Shown here one piece after another: positions 7,676 through 16,495 of a stretch of 33,577 nucleotides of DNA (positions are counted from its first letter, which is position 1; each line of letters begins with the position of its first letter). A model generated the notes under the pieces. That model was not told the DNA's origin, searched no databases, and saw nothing but the letters and a program-made list of their open reading frames with translations. Both the position numbers and the translations under genes were made by a program. This stretch comes from Sphingomonadaceae bacterium (GTDB lineage: Bacteria > Pseudomonadota > Alphaproteobacteria > Sphingomonadales > Sphingomonadaceae), in the NCBI GenBank assembly GCA_020630295.1, contig JAHDBR010000023.1, positions 1-33,577 on the forward strand, in the 5' to 3' direction.

Positions 7676-7942
7676 TTACTTATTGCCGTCAGCGGGTGTG
7701 GAAGCAGAAGATGTCGGCGCCGCGTCTTTGGTGGCGCTTTCGGCTTGCTTGGCCGGACCTTCTATCTGACCTGATTTGGTGGCGGAGTTTTGACCGGCAG
7801 TACCGTCATCCTCGTTCATGCCCTTCTTAAAGCTATTAATTCCCTTACCAAAATCACCCATCATTTCGGAAATCTTCCCGCGCCCGAACAGCACAAGGAT
7901 GACGATTGCGATGATGATAAGTTGCCAAGGGCCAAGCGACAT
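7676..7942 (-). CDS. tatA: Twin-arginine translocase subunit TatA
   Basis: This 88-residue protein begins MSLGPWQLIIIAIVILVLFG, a single membrane helix ended by the Phe-Gly hinge (F19-G20) that defines TatA/E proteins. The amphipathic helix RGKISEMMGDFGKGINSFKKG follows, then a polar Ala/Ser/Thr tail. TatA oligomers form the translocation pathway. It is the first tat gene in the direction of transcription, 65 nt after scpB ends, and may be read both from upstream genes and from a promoter in that gap. Confidence 0.96.
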   Translation of the reverse strand: MSLGPWQLIIIAIVILVLFGRGKISEMMGDFGKGINSFKKGMNEDDGTAGQNSATKSGQIEGPAKQAESATKDAAPTSSASTPADGNK

Positions 7943-8007
7943 GATGCTACTTCCGTTCAGGTACAGACTGTTGTTCGGTTCAATATAGGGGCTTAGCGGC
8001 CCAAACG

Positions 8008-8709
8008 CTAGCGAGTCTCGCCAGATGCGTCATCTTCGGGACCGGCACCGGCAATTTGAGTGGCCATATAAGAAGGCGAATCAGCAGTCTCTGCGTCAGA
8101 TGTCACCTCTGAACCATCCGGATCTTCGCTACTGTCGCCGCTATCAATTAGCGCCTCGTAAGCATCATCGACCGGATCGAGCAGACCTGCGGCGCGCAAT
8201 TCATCCAGACCAGGCAAATCTTTGCGCGATGACAAGCCGAAATGCTGCAAAAATTCCGGTGTCGTTGCGTATATTACCGGTCTGCCGGGGACTTCTCGCC
8301 TGCCCGCAATCTTGATCCATTCGGCTTCCAGCAGAACATCCAGAGTGCCCTTTGCTGTTTGGACACCTCGAATGGATTCAATTTCCGCCCGGCTCACTGG
8401 CTCATGATAGGCGACAATCGCCAATACTTCGGTTGCCGCGCGCGAAAGGCGGCGGACTTGCTCCCTTTCGCGGCGCAGCAGATGCGCAAGATCGGATGCG
8501 GTTTGAAAATGCCATTTCCGGCCCCGCTCAACCAACCGGATACCGCGTTCCTGATAATGCGCGGCCAGCTCCTGCACCGCGACGCGTACCGATGCGATTT
8601 CCGCGTCACCCAAATGGCTGGCCAGCGCATCGAGGGACATAGGAGTTTCTGACGCGAACAGGGTCGCCTCGACTGCGCGTGTCAGATCATCGGGCTGGTT
8701 ACTGCTCAC
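8008..8709 (-). CDS. scpB: Segregation and condensation protein B (ScpB)
   Basis: ScpB is the winged-helix (kite) subunit of the SMC-ScpAB condensin, which organises and separates the chromosome. The two winged-helix repeats cover about residues 5-165, with AVEATLFASETPMSLDALASHL and VLAIVAYHEPVSRAEIESIRGV as recognisable family blocks. Also present is RREVPGRPVIYATTPEFLQHFGL, the conserved end of the second repeat. The tail from about 185 is acidic and unstructured-looking. The GTG start at 8709 overlaps the scpA stop in a GTGA junction, indicating translational coupling of the two condensin subunits. Confidence 0.95.
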   Translation of the reverse strand: MSSNQPDDLTRAVEATLFASETPMSLDALASHLGDAEIASVRVAVQELAAHYQERGIRLVERGRKWHFQTASDLAHLLRREREQVRRLSRAATEVLAIVAYHEPVSRAEIESIRGVQTAKGTLDVLLEAEWIKIAGRREVPGRPVIYATTPEFLQHFGLSSRKDLPGLDELRAAGLLDPVDDAYEALIDSGDSSEDPDGSEVTSDAETADSPSYMATQIAGAGPEDDASGETR

Positions 8710-9512
8710 GCCTTCACTCTCCGCAATCGCATCGGGCCAAATGTCTCTTCCTGCGCGATTTCCGCTTTGCCCATACGGGCAAGCTCGAGAGCTGCAACGA
8801 AGCTAGAAGCAAGTGCGGAACGGCGCAGCCGCGGTTCTGCGTGGGGCGGCAGAAACTCCTCCAGCCGCATCCAGTCCAGTGTGACACCCAACATGCTGGA
8901 CACCCGGTCCAGCGCGCTATCCAGCGACATAACCGGACGTTCGCGCACCATATGCACCGCGGGCGCCGTGCGGGCTTTTACCTGACCATAGCCCTGGATC
9001 AGCGCGTACATATCGCATTGCCACAGCATTTTTCGGTCTGTCCGCAATCCTTCAGGGTTTCCGCGCAGAAACACGTCTCTGTCAATCCGGTCACGTGCCA
9101 TCAACCGCGCAGCAGATTCGCGCATTGCGCCCAGCCGCTGCAGACGCAATTGCAGCTTTAGCGCCAGTTCTTCGGGACTTGGGTCTTCCTGCTCTTCCTT
9201 TGGAAGAAGCATCGATGATTTGAGGTAGGCAAGCCACGCTGCCATCACCAGATAATCAGCCGCCAGTTCCAGCTTCAGCGCCTCTGCGCGCTCTATATAA
9301 TCGAGATACTGATCGACCAGCGACAGGATTGAGATAGCGCGCAAATCCACCTTTTGACGGCGCGCAAGGTCGAGCAACAGATCAAGCGGCCCTTCCCATC
9401 CGTCCAGCTCCAGATAAAGTGCTGTATCCTCGCCCTCTGACGCAGCCGGTCCGATCCAGTCTTCGTCACTGGAACGCCCCGATTGGGAGAACATCAGTTG
9501 ATCCGTACTCAT
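8706..9512 (-). CDS. scpA: Segregation and condensation protein A (ScpA)
   Basis: ScpA is the kleisin that bridges the SMC heads and binds ScpB. After about 30 variable residues the family start LELDGWEGPLDLLLDLARRQKVDLRAI is clear. It is followed by SILSLVDQYLDYIERAEALKLELAADYLVMAAWLAYLKSSMLLP, the helical region that contacts SMC. The C-terminal winged helix ends the protein (SFVAALELARMGKAEIAQEETFGPM). Length (268) is normal. Its ATG overlaps the nagZ stop (ATGA) and its stop overlaps the scpB start, so nagZ-scpA-scpB behave as one coupled unit. Confidence 0.96.
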   Translation of the reverse strand: MSTDQLMFSQSGRSSDEDWIGPAASEGEDTALYLELDGWEGPLDLLLDLARRQKVDLRAISILSLVDQYLDYIERAEALKLELAADYLVMAAWLAYLKSSMLLPKEEQEDPSPEELALKLQLRLQRLGAMRESAARLMARDRIDRDVFLRGNPEGLRTDRKMLWQCDMYALIQGYGQVKARTAPAVHMVRERPVMSLDSALDRVSSMLGVTLDWMRLEEFLPPHAEPRLRRSALASSFVAALELARMGKAEIAQEETFGPMRLRRVKA

Positions 9513-10528
9513 GAAGAGGCACCGGTTAGTGCCAACAAGCTGTCACGCTTGGCCAATAATTCGGCTTTGTCGCCGCCACTCTGCGCGGATTCGGCCACCG
9601 CAAGAGCGCGTGATAGCCTCTGATGCGCCTTATCGGTCATTGATGGCAAGCGGTGCACCGTTTCCACCATATCATCCATCTTGGCCCAGCAATTCAGCAC
9701 CACATCGCAGCCAGCCGCAATCGCTTTTTCGGAACGTTCAGCTACGGTGCCGGAAAGCGCCTGCATATCAATATCATCGGTCAGCAGCAGCCCGTCAAAA
9801 CCGATCCGCTGGCGAATGATCGTTTCGATAATATATGGCGATAGCGTTGCGGGATTGTCTTGGTCCCATGCGGAAAACAGCAAATGTCCGGTCATACCAA
9901 CGGTTGCATCAGACAGGGCACGGAATGGCGCGATATCCAGTTCCAGTTCCGCGTCAGTGGCGGTCACAGTCGGCATCTCTTTATGGGTATCGCACATCGA
10001 GCGTCCATGGCCGGGCATATGTTTGATACAGCCCGCAACACCCGCCTTCGCCAGGCCGTCCAGAATGGCACGCCCTATCGCGGCGATCTGGTAGGGGTCA
10101 GAACCCAATGCGCGGTCACCAATAACATCATGCGCGCCGTCTTGGCGGACATCCAGCGGCGGATGATAGTCAACCGAGATGCCCATTTCGGCCAATTCGA
10201 GACCCATTGCGTGCGCATTCGCACGTGCGGCCTCAATCGCGCTGGCCGGTGCAGTCTGATAAAGACGGTCAAACGCCTCGCCAGACGGAAAATCCGACCA
10301 TAGTGGCGGGCGCAGCCGCGCCACACGTCCGCCCTCCTGATCAATCGAAACCAGCAGCCGGTCGCGGCCGTGAATCTCTCTCAGAGAATCGGTCAATGCA
10401 CGCAATTGTTCGGGCGTTTCGCAATTCCGGCCAAACAGAATATATCCGGCCGGATCGCACTCGCGGAAGAAGGCCCGCTCATCGGCGGTTAGCGTAGTTC
10501 CGGAAGTACCAAAAATTGCGGGTGTCAT
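9509..10528 (-). CDS. nagZ: Beta-N-acetylhexosaminidase NagZ (glycoside hydrolase family 3)
   Basis: NagZ removes GlcNAc from GlcNAc-anhydroMur peptides in the cytoplasm during cell-wall recycling; its products act in AmpC induction in bacteria that have AmpR. The GH3 TIM barrel is clear: SIDQEGGRVARLRPP (61-75), the NagZ-defining CIKHMPGHGRS (167-177) with the catalytic His, and LLLTDDIDMQALSG with the nucleophile D251. There is no signal peptide, consistent with a cytosolic enzyme, and the 339-residue length fits the one-domain form. The start codon follows a 129-nt gap after the SPOR gene. The ATGA overlap with scpA ties it to the condensin genes. Confidence 0.95.
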   Translation of the reverse strand: MTPAIFGTSGTTLTADERAFFRECDPAGYILFGRNCETPEQLRALTDSLREIHGRDRLLVSIDQEGGRVARLRPPLWSDFPSGEAFDRLYQTAPASAIEAARANAHAMGLELAEMGISVDYHPPLDVRQDGAHDVIGDRALGSDPYQIAAIGRAILDGLAKAGVAGCIKHMPGHGRSMCDTHKEMPTVTATDAELELDIAPFRALSDATVGMTGHLLFSAWDQDNPATLSPYIIETIIRQRIGFDGLLLTDDIDMQALSGTVAERSEKAIAAGCDVVLNCWAKMDDMVETVHRLPSMTDKAHQRLSRALAVAESAQSGGDKAELLAKRDSLLALTGASS

Positions 10529-10618
10529 GACGCAACGCTCGCAGTGTCACACCCTATGTGCAAGCGTAGTAACGCGTTCCAATGTGGAAAATCTGCGCTG
10601 GCCAGTTGGCAAGTGAAA

Positions 10619-10644
10619 GGCCGCGCTTCCCCCGAAACGCGGCC
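10619..10644 (-). terminator. Possible weak terminator or processing hairpin after the SPOR gene
   Basis: GGCCGCG (10619-10625) pairs with CGCGGCC (10638-10644), and an inner TTC/GAA adds 3 bp around a CCCC loop. On the minus strand only TTTC follows, so the terminator is weak or the hairpin may protect or attenuate the argS-SPOR message before nagZ. Confidence 0.4.
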
Positions 10645-10657
10645 CGTCAAAGTCAGT

Positions 10658-11380
10658 TCACTTTACCTGACAGGCGATACCATCAGATTTGAGTGCGCTA
10701 CACAGCTTGTTTGCGGCTGATGCGTCACCGGCAATTGCCTGCAAGCGGTAGACTGTGCCGATGTCGGCCTTGCCCTGCTCCACGCGGTATTTCACGCCTT
10801 GCAAAGCGGCTGTCTGACCGCGCAGAGTATTCCAACCGGCGACCGCACTTTCGCGTGTGGAAAATGCGCCAACCTGAACGGCAACGCCGCCGCTGGCGCT
10901 GGCTTGATCCGCCGAATCTGTCGAACTTACAGCGTCAATGCTCGGCTTCGGCGTTTCGTCCGCTAAACGACCTTCGGTGGTCTGCCCCTGCCCCACGCCG
11001 GGCGCAACATTGCCAGTACCTTCAAAGGTCTTGCCGCCTGCATCATCAGGACGCTCTTTTACCGGCCCCTCAGGCGCTTCGATAGTGCTGCCGTCCGCAA
11101 CCAGATCAGGATCGGGTCCGCGATTACTAAGCCACCAGATCAGTGCAATCAGGAGCGCAAGGGCCAACAAGGCGAGCAGAGCGAAGCCAACCAAACGGCC
11201 GGTATCATACCCGCCTTCATCGTCTTCATAATCCGAATCGAGCCAAGGCAGCGCCTCGTCTTCGTCCGCAAATTCCAGTTCTTCTGCTTCATGCGCTTCG
11301 TACTCACCCTCGTGAGAATCGTAATCTTCGCCCTCATACGGCTCATCACCGTTGCGACCGGTGTCGTGCTGAACCATCAT
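10658..11380 (-). CDS. SPOR-domain membrane protein
   Basis: This protein has a strikingly acidic cytoplasmic N-terminus (about 60 residues rich in Glu, Asp and Tyr). One membrane helix follows (about 63-86, GFALLALLALALLIALIWWL), then a periplasmic Pro/Gly/Asp-rich linker and a C-terminal SPOR domain (about 162-240, from VAVQVGAFSTRESAV to the end). SPOR domains bind glycan strands lacking stem peptides at the division septum, so a FtsN/DedD-like role in cell division is likely. The start is one of three tandem codons, GTG-ATG-ATG, right after the argS stop; GAGGAG in the end of argS serves as ribosome binding site, giving about 9 nt spacing to the ATG at 11380. It is co-transcribed with argS and nagZ. 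Confidence 0.88.
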   Translation of the reverse strand: MMVQHDTGRNGDEPYEGEDYDSHEGEYEAHEAEELEFADEDEALPWLDSDYEDDEGGYDTGRLVGFALLALLALALLIALIWWLSNRGPDPDLVADGSTIEAPEGPVKERPDDAGGKTFEGTGNVAPGVGQGQTTEGRLADETPKPSIDAVSSTDSADQASASGGVAVQVGAFSTRESAVAGWNTLRGQTAALQGVKYRVEQGKADIGTVYRLQAIAGDASAANKLCSALKSDGIACQVK

Positions 11381-11383
11381 CAC

Positions 11384-13144
11384 TTACATCTCCTCGACGG
11401 CTTCAACGCCCAATATGGCAAGACCGTTAAGGATAACCTGCCCTATCTGGGCCGCGAGGAAAAGCCTCGCGCCGCTCAAATCGGCATCCTGTGCCACGAT
11501 GAACCGTTTTTGCGGGTTGTCATTGCCCAAATTCCAGTAGGCATGAAACGCCCCAGCCAGATCATACAGATAGAACGCGATCCGGTGCGCCTCGCGCGCA
11601 GATGCGGCGGCTTCTACCATGCGCGGGAACTGCGCGGCCTGCTTGATAAGCTCCAGTTCTTCTGCGCCGAGCAGCTCGATATTCTTGACCGAAGGCGCAA
11701 ATCCTTCTGCGGCACCCTTGCGCAATGTCGAATGTATCCGCGCATGTGCATATTGCACGTAAAACACCGGATTATCTTTCGACGCTTCGACCACTTTGGC
11801 GAAATCGAACTCCATCTGGGCTTCCGGCTTGCGGGTCAGCATCGTGAACCGGACAACATCCTTGCCCACTTCGTCGACCATTTCGGCAAGAGTAATGAAA
11901 TTGCCGGACCGTTTGGACATCTTCAGCGGCTCGCCTGCGCGCATCAACTGGACCATCTGGACCAGCTTCACATCAAACGGAATTGGCGTGCCTTCGCCTT
12001 CGGACAAGGCAGCCACCGCGGCTTTGATCCGTTTGACTGTACCAGCGTGGTCCGCGCCCCATATGTCAATCAGCGCATCGGCATCTTCGGCCTTCTGCAT
12101 ATGATAGGCCAGATCGGCTCCGAAATACGTCCATTTCCCGTCCGATTTCTTGATCGGGCGGTCTTGGTCATCGCCAAACTTGGTCGAACGGAATAGCGGC
12201 AGTTCAACCGGCTCCCAATCTTCCGGAGGTGCTTTGCCCTTTGGTGCTTCTAGCACGCCATCATAGACCAGATCATGTTTGCGCAGCCATTCCTCTGCCG
12301 CTTCCGGCTTACCCGCCGCTTGCAGCGCCGCTTCGGAAGAAAACAGATCGTGATGGATGCCCAACAAAGCCAGATCATCTTTGATCAAGCCCATCATCTG
12401 CTCGACCGCTTCTGCGCGGAAGATCGGCAGCCATTCGTCTTCGGCCGCCGCTTGGTATTTATCGCCGAGCTCGTTGGCGAGATATTGGCCCACGGGCACC
12501 AGATAATCGCCCGGATACAACCCCTCGGGAATGTCACCGATGGTTTCGCCCAGCGCTTCGCGGTACCGCAAATGCGCTGAACGCGCCAAGACATCGACCT
12601 GTCCGCCAGCATCATTGACGTAATATTCGCGGATGACTTTATGTCCGGCAAACTCCAGCAGAGATGCCAGCGCATCGCCCACAACCGCGCCGCGGCAATG
12701 GCCCATATGCATCGGCCCGGTCGGATTGGCAGAGACATATTCGACATTCACCGTCGATCCGCCGCCCATATTGGACTTGCCGTAATCTTCGCCAAATTCG
12801 GCGATTGTGGCCAATTCGCGCAGCCATGCCCCATCGGCAAGGCGCATATTGATGAAGCCCGGACCGGCAATTTCCGCTTCCGTAATCTCAGGATCGGCTT
12901 GCAGCTTCTCGACAATTTTGCCGGCCAATTCGCGGGGATTGGTTTTGGCCTGCTTAGCCAGCACCATTGCGGCATTGGTGGCCAGGTCACCGTGGCTCGC
13001 ATCGCGGGGAGGCTCCACCGTCACATTACTTCGCGAAGTATCCGCGGGAAGCGTCCCTTCCATTTCAAGCGCGGAGAGAACAGCATCGACCTTCTCGGCG
13101 AAAGCGGCATGCAGAGTACGTGATTCAGGCGTAGAATAAGACAT
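11384..13144 (-). CDS. argS: Arginyl-tRNA synthetase
   Basis: ArgS charges tRNA-Arg with arginine. The N-terminal Add-1 domain covers about residues 1-110. The class I HIGH signature appears as HMGH (146-149) within SANPTGPMHMGHCRGA, and the KMSKS loop as KMSKR (408-412) followed by SGNFITL. The C-terminal DALR anticodon-binding domain (about 460-586) contains VQYAHARIHSTLR and ends with VLNGLAILGVEAVEEM. The 586-residue length is standard. The gene heads the minus-strand run argS-SPOR-nagZ-scpAB-tatABC; its stop is directly followed by the SPOR start. Confidence 0.97.
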   Translation of the reverse strand: MSYSTPESRTLHAAFAEKVDAVLSALEMEGTLPADTSRSNVTVEPPRDASHGDLATNAAMVLAKQAKTNPRELAGKIVEKLQADPEITEAEIAGPGFINMRLADGAWLRELATIAEFGEDYGKSNMGGGSTVNVEYVSANPTGPMHMGHCRGAVVGDALASLLEFAGHKVIREYYVNDAGGQVDVLARSAHLRYREALGETIGDIPEGLYPGDYLVPVGQYLANELGDKYQAAAEDEWLPIFRAEAVEQMMGLIKDDLALLGIHHDLFSSEAALQAAGKPEAAEEWLRKHDLVYDGVLEAPKGKAPPEDWEPVELPLFRSTKFGDDQDRPIKKSDGKWTYFGADLAYHMQKAEDADALIDIWGADHAGTVKRIKAAVAALSEGEGTPIPFDVKLVQMVQLMRAGEPLKMSKRSGNFITLAEMVDEVGKDVVRFTMLTRKPEAQMEFDFAKVVEASKDNPVFYVQYAHARIHSTLRKGAAEGFAPSVKNIELLGAEELELIKQAAQFPRMVEAAASAREAHRIAFYLYDLAGAFHAYWNLGNDNPQKRFIVAQDADLSGARLFLAAQIGQVILNGLAILGVEAVEEM

Positions 13145-13215
13145 CCCGCGCGCCTAGCCGAATTGGCCAGAATCGCAAGCAAACTTAGGCGGGTGGCGTG
13201 CCCGCGAACGCTGTC

Positions 13216-13866
13216 TTAGCGGGTGGCGTTATAGCCAAGTTGCGCTTCGGTAAGCTGGAAGCCCACCAGCAGTTCAAAAGTCGCCCGGTTGAGCGCAGCG
13301 CGCACTTGCGGATCGGCCAAGGGGTCCAAAGCGGCATCCGGATCACCAGCCTTACGGCGGCGCGTGATCTGGCGCTTGATATCTTCCGGCAGGGTCGCAG
13401 CAGCCTTATCAACAAAGGCACCGGCTTTTCCGCTGGCTTGCGCACGTTCCTGACCGTCAGCAAAAGTAACGGTTACAGTCCCGACCCGCTTTGCCTGAAT
13501 CGCTGAACCCCCTTGCAGGATGGTAGAGAAATACGGCAGTTCAACCGTCCGCGCACCGCGGACATCTGTCCGGCGTACCAGCACGTCAAACGTCGCTTCG
13601 CTATACACTTTCTCACCCGTTTCATTACAGGTGCTGCGCAAATTGGTGATGTTCGCCACCATATCGATTTGGTCAGCAGTGCGCGCAGTAGGCGTGCGGA
13701 ACACTGTGATATCACCCGTGTAATCAGGAACACCAACCGCAGGGCATGCAGAACGTACGGCTGTCACGCCCACGCCCTGACCGACAACAAGTTCACCTTC
13801 GCCAGCACAGCCTGCCAAAGCGGCAGCCATAATCGCGACAGAAAAAAGCGGGCGAGCGAGTGTCAT
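13216..13866 (-). CDS. Predicted lipoprotein of unknown function
   Basis: This 216-residue protein starts with a lipoprotein signal: MTLARPLFSVAIMAAALAGC, where LAGC is the lipobox and the Cys (residue 20) would be lipidated. The mature part looks like a beta-rich periplasmic domain (about 35-165) that includes a Cys pair. A charged helical end with RRRKAGDPDAALDPLADPQVRAAL follows. No family motif was recognised. The ATG at 13866 is chosen over an upstream in-frame codon at 13926 because it gives a proper signal peptide and has GAAGGA upstream. It is transcribed alone, divergent from ispH. Eleven bases of its 3' end are repeated just downstream. Confidence 0.8.
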   Translation of the reverse strand: MTLARPLFSVAIMAAALAGCAGEGELVVGQGVGVTAVRSACPAVGVPDYTGDITVFRTPTARTADQIDMVANITNLRSTCNETGEKVYSEATFDVLVRRTDVRGARTVELPYFSTILQGGSAIQAKRVGTVTVTFADGQERAQASGKAGAFVDKAAATLPEDIKRQITRRRKAGDPDAALDPLADPQVRAALNRATFELLVGFQLTEAQLGYNATR

Positions 13867-14014
13867 GCAATACAGTCCTTCACATTTATTCTCAGCGGCA
13901 CTAGCGATTGGCTCAGCATAGCCCATCTATGGCACAAAGACTTCCCGGCCCGTGACAGGCCAACGATTTTTCCGGCCCTAGCGGGCCACGCAGCAAAGCG
14001 CTAGAGGCCTGCAT

Positions 14015-14989
14015 ATGAACGCCCCATTGCAACCACAGAATATGGCCGCTGACAAGCCGGCCCTTACTTTGTTGATCGCCGCCCCGCGCGGGTTTTGCGC
14101 GGGTGTGGACCGGGCAATCGAAATTGTAGAGCGCGCGCTGGAACGGTACGGAGCCCCTGTCTACGTGCGCCACGAAATCGTGCATAACAAATTTGTCGTC
14201 GACGGTCTGCGCCAGAAAGGTGCTATTTTTGTCGAGGAACTGGACGAGGTTCCAGATGGCGCGCCGGTAGTATTCAGTGCCCACGGCGTACCAAAATCGG
14301 TGCCGGCAGAGGCCGACCGGCGGGGCTTGGATTATCTCGACGCCACATGCCCGCTGGTAAGTAAAGTTCACCGTCAGGCAGAACGTCAGATCGAAGCCGA
14401 ACGCCACATCGTGTTCGTCGGCCATGAAGGGCATCCCGAAGTGATCGGAACAATGGGGCAGGTGGCCGCAGGCCAGATGACTCTGGTTGAAACAGTCGAA
14501 GATGTTGCGGCGCTTGAATTCAGCGATGAAGAGCCATTGGCCTTTCTCACGCAGACAACCTTATCCGTCGATGACACATCGGAAATTGTCGAGGCATTGA
14601 AGGTCAAATTCCCCCACATCGTTGGGCCCAAGGCGGAAGACATTTGCTACGCCACCTCCAACAGGCAGGCCGCGGTCAAACAAATCGCGCCCAGCAGCGA
14701 TCTGGTTCTGGTAATTGGCGCTCGCAACAGCTCCAATTCCGTGCGGTTGGTGGAAGTATCCGAGCGATGCGGGACAGATGCCAAGCTGATAAGCCGGGCA
14801 TCTGATATTGATCCTGCATGGCTGGAGGGCGTTGGCACCCTCGGCCTTACTGCCGGAGCATCCGCCCCGGAACAATTGGTGCGCGAAGTGGTCGATCGGC
14901 TGGGACAATGGCGCACCGTAGAGGAGCATACGCTCGTCACTGCGGAAGAGAAAATGGTCTTCAAACTACCCCGCCAGCTAACCGAATAG
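14015..14989 (+). CDS. ispH: 4-hydroxy-3-methylbut-2-enyl diphosphate reductase (IspH/LytB)
   Basis: IspH performs the last step of the MEP isoprenoid pathway, reducing HMBPP to IPP and DMAPP with a [4Fe-4S] cluster. The three cluster cysteines are C28 ([16 protein letters not shown]), C112 ([13 protein letters not shown]) and C211 ([10 protein letters not shown]). The catalytic Glu lies in [14 protein letters not shown] (E142), and [13 protein letters not shown] is the C-terminal diphosphate-binding block. Length (324) is normal. Upstream lies a small hairpin, GGCCC-TAGC-GGGCC (13974-13987). It is the first gene of an ispH-thrB-rnhA operon, 12 nt before thrB. Confidence 0.97.
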   Translation: MNAPLQPQNMAADKPALTLLIAAPRGFCAGVDRAIEIVERALERYGAPVYVRHEIVHNKFVVDGLRQKGAIFVEELDEVPDGAPVVFSAHGVPKSVPAEADRRGLDYLDATCPLVSKVHRQAERQIEAERHIVFVGHEGHPEVIGTMGQVAAGQMTLVETVEDVAALEFSDEEPLAFLTQTTLSVDDTSEIVEALKVKFPHIVGPKAEDICYATSNRQAAVKQIAPSSDLVLVIGARNSSNSVRLVEVSERCGTDAKLISRASDIDPAWLEGVGTLGLTAGASAPEQLVREVVDRLGQWRTVEEHTLVTAEEKMVFKLPRQLTE

Positions 14990-15001
14990 GCCGGTGCTGC
15001 C

Positions 15002-15973
15002 ATGGCCGTTTACACTCATCTTGGCGCCGGAGAGCTTGCGGAACTGATCAGTCATTATGATGTCGGTCAACTTGTGTCTGCAAAGGGTATCGCCGAGGGT
15101 ATTTCAAACAGTAACTGGCTGATCGAAACGGATCGCGGGCGCTACATTCTGACTATGTACGAACGCCGCATCGACATTGCAGAACTACCTTTCTTCCTGT
15201 CACTACTGGATCATCTGGCGGCTAAAGGCTGCCCCGTGCCAGCAACTATCCATGACCGCGAAGGAAACGCTTATCGAATGATTGATGGCAAGGCCGTGGC
15301 CTTGATCGAGTTTTTGCCCGGCGTTTCTGTGGACGCGCCGACAGCATCTCAAGCATATGCAGTGGGTCAGGCGCTGGCGGCCATTCACCGCGCTTCAGAA
15401 GACTTTACCATGACGCGCGAGAACGATCTGCGCCCGTCCAACTGGAAAGATTTGCTGGAGCAATGCACGGCTGATGATATGTCTGCGATTGATCCGGATT
15501 TGCCGGATATTATTGCAGCGCACCTGCCCTCCCTTATGTCTAGCTGGCCAACCGAACTCCCCCGCGGAACAATCCATGCCGATCTTTTTCCTGATAATGT
15601 CCTGCTGCTGGATGACAAAGTCAGCGGGCTGATCGACTTCTATTTCTCTTGCTCGGATTTTCTCGCCTATGATTTGGCTGTCACCCATGTGGCATGGTCG
15701 TTCGTGGGCTCTGACACAGGGTTTTCTGCGGAGATCTCGGAAGCGATTTTGGGCGGTTATCAATCAGTACGGCAGCTATCTGCCGATGAAATCGCGGCTA
15801 TGCCTTTGTTGGCGAAAGGCGCAGCGATGCGCTTTATTGCGACGCGCACTTTCGATTGGATCGACACTCCGGCAGACGCGCTGGTGACCCGCAAAGACCC
15901 GATGGACTTCGTCAAGCGACTGCAATTCTACGACGAATCAGGGTTAACAGCCTTTGCCCCGCTGTCCCAATAA
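15002..15973 (+). CDS. thrB: Homoserine kinase (choline-kinase-like ThrB)
   Basis: This enzyme phosphorylates homoserine in threonine biosynthesis. It is the alphaproteobacterial ThrB of the aminoglycoside phosphotransferase fold, not the GHMP-kinase type of E. coli. The catalytic loop is H192-A-D194-LFPDN (192-199) and the metal-binding Asp is D212 in LIDFYFSCSDF. The N-lobe shows GISNSNWLIETDRGRYILTMYE, and FLPG lies in the hinge. The 323-residue length is typical. It sits between ispH and rnhA with gaps of 12 and 15 nt, an arrangement I recall from other alphaproteobacteria. Its product would feed the pathway whose end product the threonine ammonia-lyase at 1711-2940 consumes. Confidence 0.94.
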   Translation: MAVYTHLGAGELAELISHYDVGQLVSAKGIAEGISNSNWLIETDRGRYILTMYERRIDIAELPFFLSLLDHLAAKGCPVPATIHDREGNAYRMIDGKAVALIEFLPGVSVDAPTASQAYAVGQALAAIHRASEDFTMTRENDLRPSNWKDLLEQCTADDMSAIDPDLPDIIAAHLPSLMSSWPTELPRGTIHADLFPDNVLLLDDKVSGLIDFYFSCSDFLAYDLAVTHVAWSFVGSDTGFSAEISEAILGGYQSVRQLSADEIAAMPLLAKGAAMRFIATRTFDWIDTPADALVTRKDPMDFVKRLQFYDESGLTAFAPLSQ

Positions 15974-15988
15974 GACTAAGTAGGCACT

Positions 15989-16423
15989 ATGAAGCGCGTG
16001 CAAATATACACCGATGGTGCCTGTAAAGGTAATCCCGGCCCCGGCGGCTGGGGTGCGTTGCTGCGTCTGGGTAAGCACGAGAAGGAGCTTTCCGGTGCCG
16101 AAGCAGACACGACCAATAACCGGATGGAAATGACCGCTGCGATCAAGGGCCTGGAAGCATTGATCGAGCCATGCGAAGTCGATCTGTATTCCGACAGCAA
16201 ATATGTGCTGGACGGTATGACCAAATGGATCGACGGCTGGCAGAAACGCGGCTGGATCAATGCCAGCAAGAAACCGGTGCGCAACGCGGATTTGTGGCAC
16301 GAACTGATAGAAGCTGCGCGGACCCACAATGTGCAATGGCACTGGGTCAAGGGCCATAGCGGCCACCCGGAAAATGATCGCGTTGACAAACTGGCGAGCG
16401 ATGCAGCCGAGGCTATTGCCTGA
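15989..16423 (+). CDS. rnhA: Ribonuclease HI
   Basis: RNase HI cleaves the RNA strand of RNA-DNA hybrids during replication and R-loop removal. The four acidic active-site residues are visible: D9 ([17 protein letters not shown]), E47 ([11 protein letters not shown]), D69 (LYSDSKYV) and D130 (ENDRVDKLA). H123 lies in the KGHSGH loop. The basic protrusion region, [20 protein letters not shown], is present, as in E. coli type enzymes. Length (144) is standard. It ends the ispH-thrB-rnhA operon before a hairpin terminator. Confidence 0.97.
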   Translation: MKRVQIYTDGACKGNPGPGGWGALLRLGKHEKELSGAEADTTNNRMEMTAAIKGLEALIEPCEVDLYSDSKYVLDGMTKWIDGWQKRGWINASKKPVRNADLWHELIEAARTHNVQWHWVKGHSGHPENDRVDKLASDAAEAIA

Positions 16424-16443
16424 AGGCAATCGGCTGCAGAACC

Positions 16444-16480
16444 AAAACAGGACGCAGCCATTGGCCGCGCCCTGTTTTTT
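16444..16480. terminator. Bidirectional terminator between rnhA and the DUF1508 gene
   Basis: CAGGACGCAGCC (16448-16459) and GGCCGCGCCCTG (16463-16474) form a 12-bp stem flanked by AAAA on the left and six T on the right. The two A/C mismatches on the plus strand become G-U pairs on the minus strand, so the hairpin is best for minus-strand RNA but serves both convergent genes. Confidence 0.8.
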
Positions 16481-16495
16481 AACAGACTAAGTTAA

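Noticed and set aside
11291-12196. A 301-codon plus-strand open frame antisense to argS
   Set aside because: It is a mirror of the well-supported argS frame; its composition is rich in His, Arg and Cys and matches no protein family pattern.
13974-13987. GGCCC-TAGC-GGGCC stem upstream of ispH
   Set aside because: Only 5 bp and no T-run or known leader pattern; mentioned with ispH but not called as a regulatory element.
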